DNA of 64,000 nt, taken from the NCBI GenBank assembly GCA_937980645.1, contig CALJPQ010000010.1, positions 62,001-126,000 on the forward strand. The letters run 5' to 3'. The position numbers and the translations under genes are program-made. The notes under the pieces are model-generated. The model did no database searches and had not been told where the DNA came from. It saw only the letters and a program-made list of their open reading frames with translations. The DNA comes from an uncultured Saprospiraceae bacterium (GTDB lineage: Bacteria; Bacteroidota; Bacteroidia; Chitinophagales; Saprospiraceae). Positions 39,101 to 47,468 of the stretch are shown here, in pieces; position 1 is the stretch's first letter; every line of letters starts with the position of its first letter.

Positions 39101-42100
39101 CGGGCCACTCCACTGGTAAGTGAAGTTAGGTCCTGTGCTGGAGCCCGCCGAGCTCAGGGTTACCTGCGCAGCGTAGCAGTTGAGAACACCGGGCTGGCCC
39201 AATTGCACTATGGGCTTGGCAGCATCTTCAAGCACCTGCACGGAGGCGGCGCTAGTGCAACCATTCTGAGTATTGGTAACCAGCAGTTGATACACCCCGG
39301 CGGCATTGATCTGAGGCGTTAGCGTCGTGGCACCACTAACGATATTGCCACCATTGATGGGCGTCCATTGATAGGTAAAATTAGCCCCCTGGCTTGAAGC
39401 CGAACCATCGAGGTTTAGGTTCGGATTAGTGCAGTTGAGTGTCTGGTTTGGACCGGCATTGGCCACAGGCGCCACCTGGTCAGCAGTTACAGTTACAGAA
39501 GCCGAAGCCGAGCAGCTATTGCCAGTATTCGTAACAACCAAAGTATAAGTACCGCCGGAGCCGATGACCGGCTGCAAGGTATTGGCGCCCGAAAGGATCT
39601 GACCATTTTGCGTACCCCACTGGTAGGTAAATCCGCTGCCTGAGCTGGAGCTGGTAGCATCTAAAACTTGCTGCGGCTGGAAGCAGGTGAGCAGCGTTGG
39701 CGGCGCGATAGCGACAGTAGGCAGCGTCAAGTTAGACGTTACGCTGACGCTGGCTGAGTTGGTGCAGCCGTTGCTTTCGTTCGTAACGACGAGGGTATAT
39801 GTTCCAGCCGTGGTTACGGTAGGTGTCAAAGTGTTTGCCCCGGCTGCAATGTTCCCATTGTTAGTCGTCCATTGGTAACGGAAGTTAGCTCCAATACTGG
39901 AACCTGCTCCTGAGAGCTGGAGTACAGGTGTGGCGCAGTTGATGACGCCAGGAGTATTCGCCACGGCCGCGGGCTGGGTCTTGTTCTGAGCAATCACCGT
40001 GGAGGCCGAGGCCGTGCAGCCCGTTTGCGTGTTGGTTACCAGCAGGGTGTAAGTTCCCGGCTGATCCAATAAAATGCTGGGGGTATTCGCACCGCTGATG
40101 ATGTTTCCACCCGGTGAGGCTGTCCACTGGTACGTAATGTTGGGTAGCACGATGGTGTTCGGGTCGCCCAACTGGATTTGCGGCTGGTTACACGTCAGTG
40201 TACCTGGTTCACCGGCATTGACGATAGGTGGCGTGGTGTTTTCCGTCACCAGCACCGATGCGGAAGCCGTACAGTTGTTGAAGAGGTTGGTTACAACAAT
40301 GGAATACGAACCAGGAGCATTCACCACCGGAGTATAGGTATTATGTCCGCTGACGATGTTACCTCCAGCGGTTGCCGTCCAGAAGAAGCTGTACTGCGGC
40401 CCCTGCGACGACTGGGTAGCATCGAGCGTAACGGTGGGATTGTTACAAGTGATTTGCTGGTTCACCACAATGACGGCGGCCGGGTCGGTGAAATCCAGGC
40501 CGATAAAGACGCTGGCGGAGCCGGTGCAGCCGTTTTGCAGGTTAGTAACGATGAGCGTATAGTCACCTTCCTCGACGACGATGACGCTTGGGCCAGCCTG
40601 GCCGGAGAAGAAACCGCCGTTGAGGGTCGTCCACTGATAGGCGTAGTTGCCGCCGGCGGGCAAGGCGCTGCCATTAAGCGTTACCTGCGAATTGGTGCAG
40701 GTCAGGATACCCGGCGGTGCAGGCGTGATGATGGCCGTGGGTGGCGTGTTGTTCAGCCCAACGACGACACTACTGGTGCTGGTGCAACCATTTTGGGTGT
40801 TCGTAACAAGCAGGTTATAGGTGGCCGGGCTCGATACAATGGGTGTAGTAGTTGTGGCACCACTGACAATATTTCCACCTGGGCCGGCCGTCCACTGGTA
40901 GGTAAAGTTGGGACCTGAGGAGGAGGCCGTACCGTCGAGCGTTACGTTAGTGATGGCGCAGGTAATGGTTTGCGGCGGTCCTGCCGAGGCTGTGGGTGGC
41001 GTTCTGTCAGCAGTTACCTGGGTGGTAGCGGTGGACGTACATCCGTTCGTAGTGTTGCGCACCGTCAGGGTGTAGTTGCCGGGTTGGTTGACCACAGGGT
41101 TGAGGGTGTTGGCACCGCTGACGATATTACCTCCTCCACTGGCCACCCACTGATAGGTGAAGTTTGGCCCCAGAGAGGAGCCGCTGCCGTCGAGGGTTTG
41201 CGTAGTAACAGCGCACGTAATCACGCCCGGTGGCGCTATAGCAGCCGTAGGCGGTGTCAGGTTACCCGGCACCGTAGCCGAGGCCGTGTTGGTGCAGCCC
41301 GACTGGTCGGTAACAGTAACAGTATAGATGCCTGCTGACAGGCCAGAGGGATCTTGCACCTGCGCTCCATTACTCCAGTTATAGCTGTAGTTCGGGAAGC
41401 CCCCTGTAACATTCAGGTCAATGCTGCCGCTGTTAGGGTTAAAGCAATTGGTACCACTCACTCCCGCGATAGTAGGCGTCAGCGGGTTAGGTGCAATAAT
41501 GGTAAATGTTCGGGAGCGCGAACATCCTGCCGCGTCCGTTACCGTTACGGTATAAGTCCCCGCCGTCAGGTTAGTCGGATTAGCCGTATTGGGCGGAATA
41601 GCCACCGGCCCACTCCAGTTGTAGGCGTAAGGCCCGGTACCTCCCGTTACCGTCGTCTGGATAGAGCCGTTGGCAGAGGTAGCACACTGCACATTACTGG
41701 GTGTACCGCTCAAAGCCAGGTCAGACATGCGCACGGTTAGCGCACCCTGCCCGGTACCTATACAGCCCATAGAGTCCTCCACCATATGTACCTGGTAAAG
41801 GCCGGGTTGGCTGATGGTGAGGAAGAACGGATTCTCCGTAATGTCGTAGAGGGTAGGTTGTACGACACCGTTAATTTTGTATTCAAAATTGAACGGCCCT
41901 GAACCAATGAAATTAATGCGAATAAGCGCTGTATCTCCTGGTTCGCACAGCACCGGGGCTGGCGGGAACAGCTGTGCTACCGGTAGCGGCCGTACATTGA
42001 TGCGGGCTGTAACCACCTTCGTCTTGCCGCAGGCATCGGTTACGGTTACACGCACATTCGTGGAGGTGCCCACGAAGAGCGTCGTAGTGGTTTCGGTCGA

Positions 42101-43750
42101 ACCATTTTGCCACTGGTACGTGTAGGGCGGCACTCCATCAATGGCTTCTACGCCCACGGTGGCCGTACCCTGCCCGCAAATAGTTACGGTGTCTGGTTTT
42201 GCGTCCAGGACGGGCAAATCCATGATAATGAGTGTTGGCTCTGCCTTTTCGCACGAGCAAGAGTTGTTGATGGTCAGAATGATGGTCTCATCGCCTTCCA
42301 GAATGCCATCGCTCAGGATACGAACGACGTAAACCACTTCTTGCTGACCTGCCGGGATCACCGCAACGAGCGGAAGGCCCGTATAGTCCACACCGTAAGT
42401 GGCCGTGCCGCCAATCGTATATTGCACAGCCAGCGGCGAGTTAAGGTTGCCCCGGCGCGTAAAGCGGATGCGTACGGTGCCACAGTCTTCAAAAACGCGG
42501 TCCACATCCGTGCTACCGTTTACCTCCCATTCGGCCTTTACGTTACCACCTGCAGAGAAGGAATTAGCGGCCAGAAATACCGCCGAGTCCCACACACCGT
42601 CGCCAACATCAGCAATTTTCAGTTTCATACGATACGTCTCGCACGGGATAACGTTGGCCGTAGCCGTAAAGCGGCGGGTGAAGCCATCGTACTGTACTTC
42701 ATTGACGGCAGGCCCATTAGCCGGCTGCTGACCGCAGAGATTACCACTCGAAGCGGGCTGATTGTTGACATAAAAAGCCGAATAGGATTGATGGTTGACA
42801 TTGTTGATGGCGATAGGTACGTTCGTATTGGGAATAACAGCAATATTCTCTTGCCCTCCCGGAATACCTGGGCCTGAGATGAAAAATCCAAACACGTCGT
42901 TGTACTGCGTGCCCACATATTCGCAATACTCCTCCGAAGCAAACACGAACTGGAAGGCAATTTGCGCCTGTGTAGGTCTAAAGTCGAACTCAAACCCTGC
43001 GCGGTCAAAGAGCGCACCATTGGTCAATAAGGCCAGGTCGGGATCGGGAGTGGAAATACCATAGCCAGCGCTGGCCCCGTCGGAGTTGTTCGGACCGGGC
43101 GCGACTTGAATGCCGCCGGTAGCAATGATGACGCCCGTATTGATACCAATGTTGGTTTGCCCGTTGGTAAAGGTACCTATTTGGTCGCCTACCCCTAATG
43201 GGGTGATGTTGGAAACATCGAAGCAGTCTCCCCCTATAAGTACGTCTTTAATCAGCTCCTCCGCCGAGGCACCTGCCTGTACCTGTAATACCGCTGCCGA
43301 GGACTCGAATAACTCTCGCCAATGCTTTTTAACGCAAGTCTGGCACTGAATGGTAATATAGTGGCTGGGCGGATTGTCGTCAGGCCAGGCGCAATCGTAA
43401 TCTAGCCAGAAATCCATGACTGCGCTAGCCGCCTTAAACACAAGCGAATGGGCGATTGCGTCGTAGCTTAATACCGGTATATCAGGGTCGGCCATGCGAG
43501 GTGTCGGCCGGCAAGCACCTAAAGAAGGATCATCAGGAATAATGAGGGCGTAGGACTCACCTACAATCAGGCGCTCGATGCGGAGCATTTGGCGCGGCTG
43601 GCGAGCCGTAATGATGTGCCGCTGTTTGTGCCCATCAATCGTTAAGGGACTCTCTTTTTCAGCGTCGTTCGAGCCTTGCCCCCAAAGGGGGCACGCCGAA
43701 AGCAGGATTACGGTCAGGAAAGCGCAGGAACGGGATGTAAAGAGGCTCAT
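36161..43750 (-). CDS. Giant T9SS surface protein: choice-of-anchor L, SprB-like and 17 tandem Cys-pair domains, type B sorting
   Basis: 2529 residues. Signal peptide ends at WGQ (about 25). Then comes a choice-of-anchor L domain (about 165-385; EELIKDVLIGGDCFDVSN, FVFASEEYCEYVG, YNDVFGFFISGPG), a Calx-beta-like segment (YTIGGTATYGVDYTGLP, about 440-500), two or three SprB-type repeats (SGTPSNVQCATSANGSIQTTV), then 17 tandem units of about 84 residues each, built on P-x-(L/I)TC...DGxxSS-GPNFTYQW...GNIVSGANTLTP...GTYTLVVTNTxNGC. Each unit has two cysteines that could form a disulfide. A final SprB-like unit (SCKDNDGVVAF) leads to a type B gliding-motility C-terminal domain (HIYIPNAFSPWHEGEND ... 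YYAEIELIDGRRLLYKGDVTLVR). Such proteins are exported by type IX secretion and work as surface adhesins or in gliding. No operon partners. Confidence 0.95.
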   Translation of the reverse strand: MSLFTSRSCAFLTVILLSACPLWGQGSNDAEKESPLTIDGHKQRHIITARQPRQMLRIERLIVGESYALIIPDDPSLGACRPTPRMADPDIPVLSYDAIAHSLVFKAASAVMDFWLDYDCAWPDDNPPSHYITIQCQTCVKKHWRELFESSAAVLQVQAGASAEELIKDVLIGGDCFDVSNITPLGVGDQIGTFTNGQTNIGINTGVIIATGGIQVAPGPNNSDGASAGYGISTPDPDLALLTNGALFDRAGFEFDFRPTQAQIAFQFVFASEEYCEYVGTQYNDVFGFFISGPGIPGGQENIAVIPNTNVPIAINNVNHQSYSAFYVNNQPASSGNLCGQQPANGPAVNEVQYDGFTRRFTATANVIPCETYRMKLKIADVGDGVWDSAVFLAANSFSAGGNVKAEWEVNGSTDVDRVFEDCGTVRIRFTRRGNLNSPLAVQYTIGGTATYGVDYTGLPLVAVIPAGQQEVVYVVRILSDGILEGDETIILTINNSCSCEKAEPTLIIMDLPVLDAKPDTVTICGQGTATVGVEAIDGVPPYTYQWQNGSTETTTTLFVGTSTNVRVTVTDACGKTKVVTARINVRPLPVAQLFPPAPVLCEPGDTALIRINFIGSGPFNFEYKINGVVQPTLYDITENPFFLTISQPGLYQVHMVEDSMGCIGTGQGALTVRMSDLALSGTPSNVQCATSANGSIQTTVTGGTGPYAYNWSGPVAIPPNTANPTNLTAGTYTVTVTDAAGCSRSRTFTIIAPNPLTPTIAGVSGTNCFNPNSGSIDLNVTGGFPNYSYNWSNGAQVQDPSGLSAGIYTVTVTDQSGCTNTASATVPGNLTPPTAAIAPPGVITCAVTTQTLDGSGSSLGPNFTYQWVASGGGNIVSGANTLNPVVNQPGNYTLTVRNTTNGCTSTATTQVTADRTPPTASAGPPQTITCAITNVTLDGTASSSGPNFTYQWTAGPGGNIVSGATTTTPIVSSPATYNLLVTNTQNGCTSTSSVVVGLNNTPPTAIITPAPPGILTCTNSQVTLNGSALPAGGNYAYQWTTLNGGFFSGQAGPSVIVVEEGDYTLIVTNLQNGCTGSASVFIGLDFTDPAAVIVVNQQITCNNPTVTLDATQSSQGPQYSFFWTATAGGNIVSGHNTYTPVVNAPGSYSIVVTNLFNNCTASASVLVTENTTPPIVNAGEPGTLTCNQPQIQLGDPNTIVLPNITYQWTASPGGNIISGANTPSILLDQPGTYTLLVTNTQTGCTASASTVIAQNKTQPAAVANTPGVINCATPVLQLSGAGSSIGANFRYQWTTNNGNIAAGANTLTPTVTTAGTYTLVVTNESNGCTNSASVSVTSNLTLPTVAIAPPTLLTCFQPQQVLDATSSSSGSGFTYQWGTQNGQILSGANTLQPVIGSGGTYTLVVTNTGNSCSASASVTVTADQVAPVANAGPNQTLNCTNPNLNLDGSASSQGANFTYQWTPINGGNIVSGATTLTPQINAAGVYQLLVTNTQNGCTSAASVQVLEDAAKPIVQLGQPGVLNCYAAQVTLSSAGSSTGPNFTYQWSGPGIVSGGNGPSPVVNQPGAYTLLITNTQNGCTTTATANVQRDIQPPTADAGPDDVLNCYFPQIIVGGSNTSTGPNFTYQWSGPGIISGASNAQAIVDQAGTYTLVVTNTTNGCTSTDNVQLTVDQTPPQADAGPGFQLTCTETSYVLNPTASTGPNFTYQWSTTGGNFTTPTNILNPTVNGAGFYYLVVTNTANGCTATDFVQITQSADFPDAVAGVSQQLTCAVTTVTLNGAGSSTGPAFSYQWTPINGGNIVSGANTLTPVVDQPGTYELAVRNNLINCVSYSSVNVTQNIEKPDVDAGQPKVLTCSVAAISLQGAVKNNGNFVYQWSTANGNIVSGANTLTPSVSAVGTYVLTVTNLLNGCSATASVQVLEDQSAPSIKYAKPDLLTCVVKQVTIDATGTSTGNVQYNWSTTNGQFANLSDPLKPVVNRPGVYTLLVTNLDNGCTVVESITVQEDVTLPIADAGASQTLTCAVSTVQLNGTGSSQVGGPYFYEWTTPNGLILAGQNTLTPTVAAPGVYALLVLNTSNGCSSTAQTLVGQNIQAPEVVIANTPTITCAVKQVPLDGSASSVGPNFAYAWSTLNGNIVGPANGIVAQASAPGTYTLTILNTANGCTNSASVQVSANTLLPNALAGPPFTLTCSVLEVSLQGFASSGPQFTYQWTASGGGNILSGANTLSPRVNRAGRYALTVTNTQTGCSKTDETLVYQETNVPTDFLFDLKQPSCKDNDGVVAFQQIIGGYGPYLYSIDNGRTFIPQNEFKNIAPGTYDLVVQDANGCEFQKKLVVPKAPDPGISIVPEINLSLGDSVQLQAKLPQGYPLALVDTILWTPTEGLIFKGNDIFNLLKPIAVPTRPMQYTVTVVSKDGCEATDRVLIRVDDEPHIYIPNAFSPWHEGENDIVLIFAKTNQIRQVNSFQIFDRWGTMVFQARNFQPNDPKYGWDGRFRGKLMTPAVFVYYAEIELIDGRRLLYKGDVTLVR
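36970..41236 (-). repeat. 17 tandem coding repeats of about 250 bp
   Basis: Within the giant gene, units of about 83-84 codons follow each other without spacers. They differ by many substitutions, so they are old duplications, but some neighbouring stretches (GNIVSGANTLTP, NFTYQW) are nearly identical at protein level. The unit boundary is the linker between one NGC...V and the next (L/I)TC. Boundaries are estimated to within about 10 bases. Confidence 0.85.
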
Positions 43751-44028
43751 AAGGATGCTGTTTTGTGTGTAAGCCTGATGTATTAGATATTAGAAACCAT
43801 CGGATGAGAACCCATACAATACAATAGGTAGGCATCCGGATACTACTTCCAAGAAGATCGCTGCAAAAAAAGGAGAACTTTTGGCGAAGCAATTTTTCTC
43901 AAAATTAGATTACAAGAGTAAGTAGAGCCCGCTACATGTTATCTTACAAGCCAACAAGACTAGGGGGAATTGCCGCCAATTCGCGGGCAAGATTAAGAAA
44001 TGTCGTAGAATACAGAACATATTTTAAC

Positions 44029-44060
44029 AAAAAAAACGCCGCAGGCCTTTTTGCGCGGCG
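44029..44060 (-). terminator. Orphan leftward terminator-like hairpin
   Basis: On the minus strand, CGCCGC (44060-44055) pairs with GCGGCG (44042-44037) and is followed by eight T (44036-44029), a textbook Rho-independent terminator. No minus-strand gene lies to its right (corA is on the plus strand), so the transcript it would end is unknown. The whole interval 43751-44344 (594 bases) has no gene I believe in; it also holds TAATTTTG (minus strand, 43900-43907), a possible distant promoter of the giant gene. Confidence 0.5.
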
Positions 44061-44251
44061 ATAAGTGTTGATTTTTAACCACCAAAACATGAAGGTTTTT
44101 TATTTCCTGAAGACTTGCAGGTACCTCTCCAATTCAAGGATGCTCAGACGACGGACATATACTGCCTCTTGTACTCTCACCGCCAAGGATGTACTACGTT
44201 GCGTTATCGGTCATAAATTCTCTGCGAGGCTTTCTGTTTTCAGGTTCGGCT

Positions 44252-44259
44252 TACCTTTG
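44252..44259 (+). promoter_or_regulatory. -7 element (TACCTTTG) of the CorA gene
   Basis: Exact TAnnTTTG, 85 bases before the GTG start. TTTCTG at 44231-44236 could be a poor -33. Confidence 0.45.
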
Positions 44260-44344
44260 CGCCGCCAACACGTAAACGCTGGGAAGAGTACCCTTTCGGT
44301 GCTCAGAAAGCATAATTTTTCACCCATTCAACGCTCTATGGACA

Positions 44345-45295
44345 GTGATCCGCTACTACGCACGCGAAAAACGACGACTCGTGGAACTGCCCGAGCTGGA
44401 GCCTGGTTGCTGGGTGGACCTGACACCTCCTTTTGCCCCAGAAGAGCTGGAGGAAATCGCCCGCTTGCTTGAGTTTGATGTCGCCTTCTTGACCGACTCA
44501 CTTGACCTGGACGAACGCGCCCGATATGAGCGCGACGGTGATGTGCGTTTTATCCTCATCAATACACCCGTGTTCAACGAAAACGCGGACCATGCCAACG
44601 AGGCCATCTTCATCACCGTACCTATCGGCATCATCCTGACTATCGAAAACGTCCTGACCATCTCAGCCTTTGAAACACCCGTGCTTGAGGTCTTCCGCCA
44701 GGGCAAAATCCGACGCTTCGACCCTGCCGACGAAAAGCGGTTTGTACTGCAAATCCTGGAGCAAAACGTGTATTACTACCTCTCCTACCTTAAAAAACTC
44801 AACCTGCGGCGCAACATCATTGAAAAAGAGCTGATGCACTCCAGCCGAAACGAAGAGATCAAGCAAATGCTCGCTATCGAAAAAAGTCTGGTTTACTTCG
44901 TCAATTCTCTGAATGCCAATGAGTTATTAAAAATGAAAATGAAGCGCACGGATTTTCTACACATCAACGGCGACGAAGACCTGACGGATCTGTTTGAGGA
45001 CATCATCATTGACAACTCACAGGCGCTTTCGATGGCCAACGTCTATACGAACATCCTGAGCGGCACGATGGATGCCTATTCCAGCATTATTTCCAATAAC
45101 CTGAGCGTAGTCATCCACCGGCTCACCGTAATCACCGTAGTGCTCATGGTGCCTACGCTGATATCGTCGTATTTCGGCATGAACATTGATAACGGCGTGC
45201 CAGACAAACCCTGGATGTTTTACCTCACTATCCTGCTATCCGGGCTGATTACGGCCCTCCTATACTGGGTAATGAAAAAACGTAAAGTGCTCTGA
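44345..45295 (+). CDS. CorA-family divalent cation transporter
   Basis: 316 residues from a GTG at 44345 (the first good start; an ATG at 44339 is in another frame). The cytoplasmic alpha/beta funnel has ARYERDGDVRFILINTPVF and VPIGIILTIENVLTIS, then the long stalk helix, and two C-terminal membrane helices with the pore signature YFGMNIDNG (GMN). Relatives move magnesium, cobalt or zinc. The next gene overlaps it by one base (TGATGA type), and a secreted beta-barrel-like gene comes after that; the three look like one unit. Confidence 0.95.
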   Translation: MIRYYAREKRRLVELPELEPGCWVDLTPPFAPEELEEIARLLEFDVAFLTDSLDLDERARYERDGDVRFILINTPVFNENADHANEAIFITVPIGIILTIENVLTISAFETPVLEVFRQGKIRRFDPADEKRFVLQILEQNVYYYLSYLKKLNLRRNIIEKELMHSSRNEEIKQMLAIEKSLVYFVNSLNANELLKMKMKRTDFLHINGDEDLTDLFEDIIIDNSQALSMANVYTNILSGTMDAYSSIISNNLSVVIHRLTVITVVLMVPTLISSYFGMNIDNGVPDKPWMFYLTILLSGLITALLYWVMKKRKVL

Positions 45296-45699
45296 TGACT
45301 CTGCTCTCTCACATTCGAGCACATTCCCTGACGCGCACATGGTGCACGCTGATGGCGCTGTACCTCTCCAACATCTGCGCCGACGCGCCCGACCCAGGCC
45401 TGCCGGGCACGCCGGAAAATCTGGCTTACAACGACATCGAGTCAGTAGTGGAAATACTCTTAGAGCATGCGCTGCACTTCGAAAATGCAGTGCCCGAACA
45501 CGATGATGCTGACTGCGAACAGCCTGAAAATACCCGTCCTGCCAAAGCTGCGGCGCCGTTTATCTTAGAAAGCACCTCGCCCTCTGCTCTAGCCATGGCA
45601 CTCCCGACATGTGCCCCCAAAATTCAGGCCCTGCCCGATGCAAGCCTCCTGCCCTCACCCGCCTACGACGTCTTTACCCCACCTCCCGAGGCGGCCTGA
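45295..45699 (+). CDS. Small protein of unknown function in the corA unit
   Basis: 134 residues. The ATG overlaps the corA stop by one base, a strong sign of translational coupling. The N-terminus has a hydrophobic helix (WCTLMALYLSNIC) and then DAPDPGLPGTPENLAYNDIESVVEILLEHALHFENAVPEHDDADCEQP, an acidic segment that I recall as conserved in Bacteroidota hypothetical proteins beside the gene that follows here. The last 60 residues are Pro/Ala-rich and poorly conserved in character. Possibly a signal-anchored periplasmic protein. No function can be named. Confidence 0.75.
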   Translation: MTLLSHIRAHSLTRTWCTLMALYLSNICADAPDPGLPGTPENLAYNDIESVVEILLEHALHFENAVPEHDDADCEQPENTRPAKAAAPFILESTSPSALAMALPTCAPKIQALPDASLLPSPAYDVFTPPPEAA

Positions 45700-45797
45700 G
45701 CTTCTCCTCTCCTACGCTTTCCTCTCATGTGCCACGTTAGCTTCTGGCGCTCTATTGGCTTTCCCATTTTGCCCAAAACAAGCATACCTTAATTATT

Positions 45798-46664
45798 ATG
45801 AATACTCCATTCTGGAAATACTCCCTATTGGCTGCGCTATTTCTCCCGACAGCCTACCCGTCTTTTGCTCAAATTTCCAACGAAGTAGCGGACAGCCTGT
45901 ACATCGCCGAAGTGCAGGATCACCACGAACCTGACAAAGTGCTGCATGCCGAACCGCTATTCATAGACCTCATCCGCGACCTCGGCGCCCGAAAGGGCGA
46001 GCGCGAATGGAACGTCGGATTGGGCCTGACCGATAACAACCGCTACGACAGCTATCTGGCCTTAGTCGAATACGAATGGGCGCCCATCAACCGCTTGGGT
46101 CTCGAGGTCGAACTGCCCTTTACGTTTTACTACAACCCCAATGGCAAAGGCGCTAACGACGAGCGCCCCTACAGCAAGCTCAACGGCCTGAAGTTGGCCG
46201 CTCAGTACACCTTTCTGGTCTCTCAAAAGTGGAAGACCTCTATGGCCATCGGTTACCTGCACGAGCTGGAGACTGCTCCTTTTCGCGAGCGTTCGCTGCG
46301 CTTTACGGGCAATCTGTACAATCCCTTTTTCGTAGGCGCCAAACGCTGGGGCAACAACTGGCACACCCTCATCTACGCCGGCCCGGTGCTTCACCAAGGC
46401 TTTGCCTCCGGAAAGTGGCACGCCGAAATGCAGTGGAATACCAACATTCACTACATGATTACGGGCACGCGCAATTTTGTTGGCGTAGAATTTAATAAAG
46501 AGTTTAGCCAGGGGCATTTTCAGATGGTCATGCGCCCCCAGATGCGCTTGGGCATTGCAGATAATCTCCTCATTGGCATCGTCGTCGGCATACCTACCAG
46601 CCGACAGAACGAGCGACTGAGCACGTTCTTGCGGCTAATCTATGAGCCGCCGCACCACCACTGA
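45798..46664 (+). CDS. Conserved outer-membrane-type protein of unknown function (HAEPLFIDLIRDLGARKGE family)
   Basis: 288 residues with a signal peptide (LLAALFLPTAYPSFA, cut near residue 25). The mature part opens with KVLHAEPLFIDLIRDLGARK and GEREWNVGLGL, then alternating strands with aromatic residues (YEWAPINRLGLEVELPFTFYY, FTFYYNPNGKGAND, LKLAAQYTFLVSQKWKTSMAIGY) to a C-terminal strand ending FLRLIYEPPHHH, suggesting a beta-barrel. In databases such proteins have been mislabelled with purine-synthesis names; nothing in this sequence supports that. The final His cluster could bind metal, which would fit the CorA neighbour, but that is a guess. Confidence 0.78.
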   Translation: MNTPFWKYSLLAALFLPTAYPSFAQISNEVADSLYIAEVQDHHEPDKVLHAEPLFIDLIRDLGARKGEREWNVGLGLTDNNRYDSYLALVEYEWAPINRLGLEVELPFTFYYNPNGKGANDERPYSKLNGLKLAAQYTFLVSQKWKTSMAIGYLHELETAPFRERSLRFTGNLYNPFFVGAKRWGNNWHTLIYAGPVLHQGFASGKWHAEMQWNTNIHYMITGTRNFVGVEFNKEFSQGHFQMVMRPQMRLGIADNLLIGIVVGIPTSRQNERLSTFLRLIYEPPHHH

Positions 46665-46672
46665 GCATAGGC

Positions 46673-47449
46673 TCACCACAGTTTCCAGGGTGCCTGGCCG
46701 CTGCTCCATAGGCGGTCTAAGTTCATCTTGTCGCGCAGGGTATCCATCGGATGCCAAAAGCCGGGGTGCTGGTAGGTGAACAGTTCCCCATCGGCGGCCA
46801 GTTTTTCCAGGGGCGTGCGCTCGAAGATGGTGGCATCGCCCTCGGTGATGTAGTCAAATACTTTGTATTCGCACACAAAAAAGCCGGCATTGATCCAGCC
46901 GCCCTGGCCTTTGGGCTTCTCAACAAACTGGCTCACCTGACCGCCCTCACCGATGTCTAAGGCGCCGAAGCGGCCCTCGGGCTGGCTGGAGGTCATGGTG
47001 ATGGCGCGCCCGTGAGCGCGATGGAAGCGCAGCAGGGCGTTGATGTCCACGTTCGACACGCCGTCTCCGTAGGTGAGCATGAACGGTTCGCCCGGCTCGA
47101 TGTAGGGCTTGGCGCGCAACACGCGCCCGCCCGTCATGGTATCCAGCCCGGTGTCGAGCAGCGTTACGCGCCAGGGCTCGCTGACGTTGTTGTGCACCTG
47201 CATCTGGTTGGTACGCAGGTCGAACGTTACGTCGGAATGGTGCAGGAAGTACTGGGCAAAGTATTCCTTGATGACGTAAGCTTTGTAGCCACACAGTATA
47301 ATAAAATCGGTGTGCCCGTAATGGCCGTAAATTTTCATGATGTGCCACAGGATGGGGCGACCGCCAATTTCGACCATGGGTTTGGGGCGCAGTCCGGTTT
47401 CTTCGCTCAAACGCGAGCCGTAACCGCCAGCGAGAATGAGTACTTTCAT
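46673..47449 (-). CDS. rfbF: Glucose-1-phosphate cytidylyltransferase
   Basis: 258 residues, the full family length. The nucleotidyl-transfer motif is LAGGYGSRLSEETGLRPKP near the N-terminus; GGRPILWHIMKIY, YGDGVSNVD, FGALDIGEG, VEKPKGQGGWINAGFFV and FWHPMDTLRDK follow the RfbF/DdhA pattern, including the metal-binding Asp in GDGVSN. It makes CDP-glucose, the precursor of 3,6-dideoxyhexoses and related sugars. The 4,6-dehydratase (rfbG) that normally follows is not in the window, so the pathway must be completed elsewhere. Last gene of a leftward run of polysaccharide genes, 19 bases after the glycosyltransferase. Confidence 0.96.
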   Translation of the reverse strand: MKVLILAGGYGSRLSEETGLRPKPMVEIGGRPILWHIMKIYGHYGHTDFIILCGYKAYVIKEYFAQYFLHHSDVTFDLRTNQMQVHNNVSEPWRVTLLDTGLDTMTGGRVLRAKPYIEPGEPFMLTYGDGVSNVDINALLRFHRAHGRAITMTSSQPEGRFGALDIGEGGQVSQFVEKPKGQGGWINAGFFVCEYKVFDYITEGDATIFERTPLEKLAADGELFTYQHPGFWHPMDTLRDKMNLDRLWSSGQAPWKLW

Positions 47450-47468
47450 AAAGACCGTGTTATTGGGT

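Noticed and set aside
36970..41236. Regular repeats that might suggest CRISPR or satellite DNA
   Set aside because: Units are about 250 bp, coding, divergent at DNA level and in one continuous frame.
44065..44472. 135-codon plus-strand frame beginning near MKVFYFLKTC, reminiscent of the first residues of ArsC/Spx-type proteins
   Set aside because: It runs through the corA start in another frame, loses any resemblance after ten residues, and has erratic composition. A dead gene start cannot be excluded but is not supported.
45798..46664. Purine-synthesis annotation sometimes attached to this family
   Set aside because: Signal peptide, strand-rich mature part and absence of any amidotransferase or ATP-grasp motif contradict it.
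46662..46675. Short palindrome TGAGC-ATAG-GCTCA overlapping the stop codons of two convergent genes
   Set aside because: Only a 5-bp stem; easily fortuitous as the two stops are mirror images.
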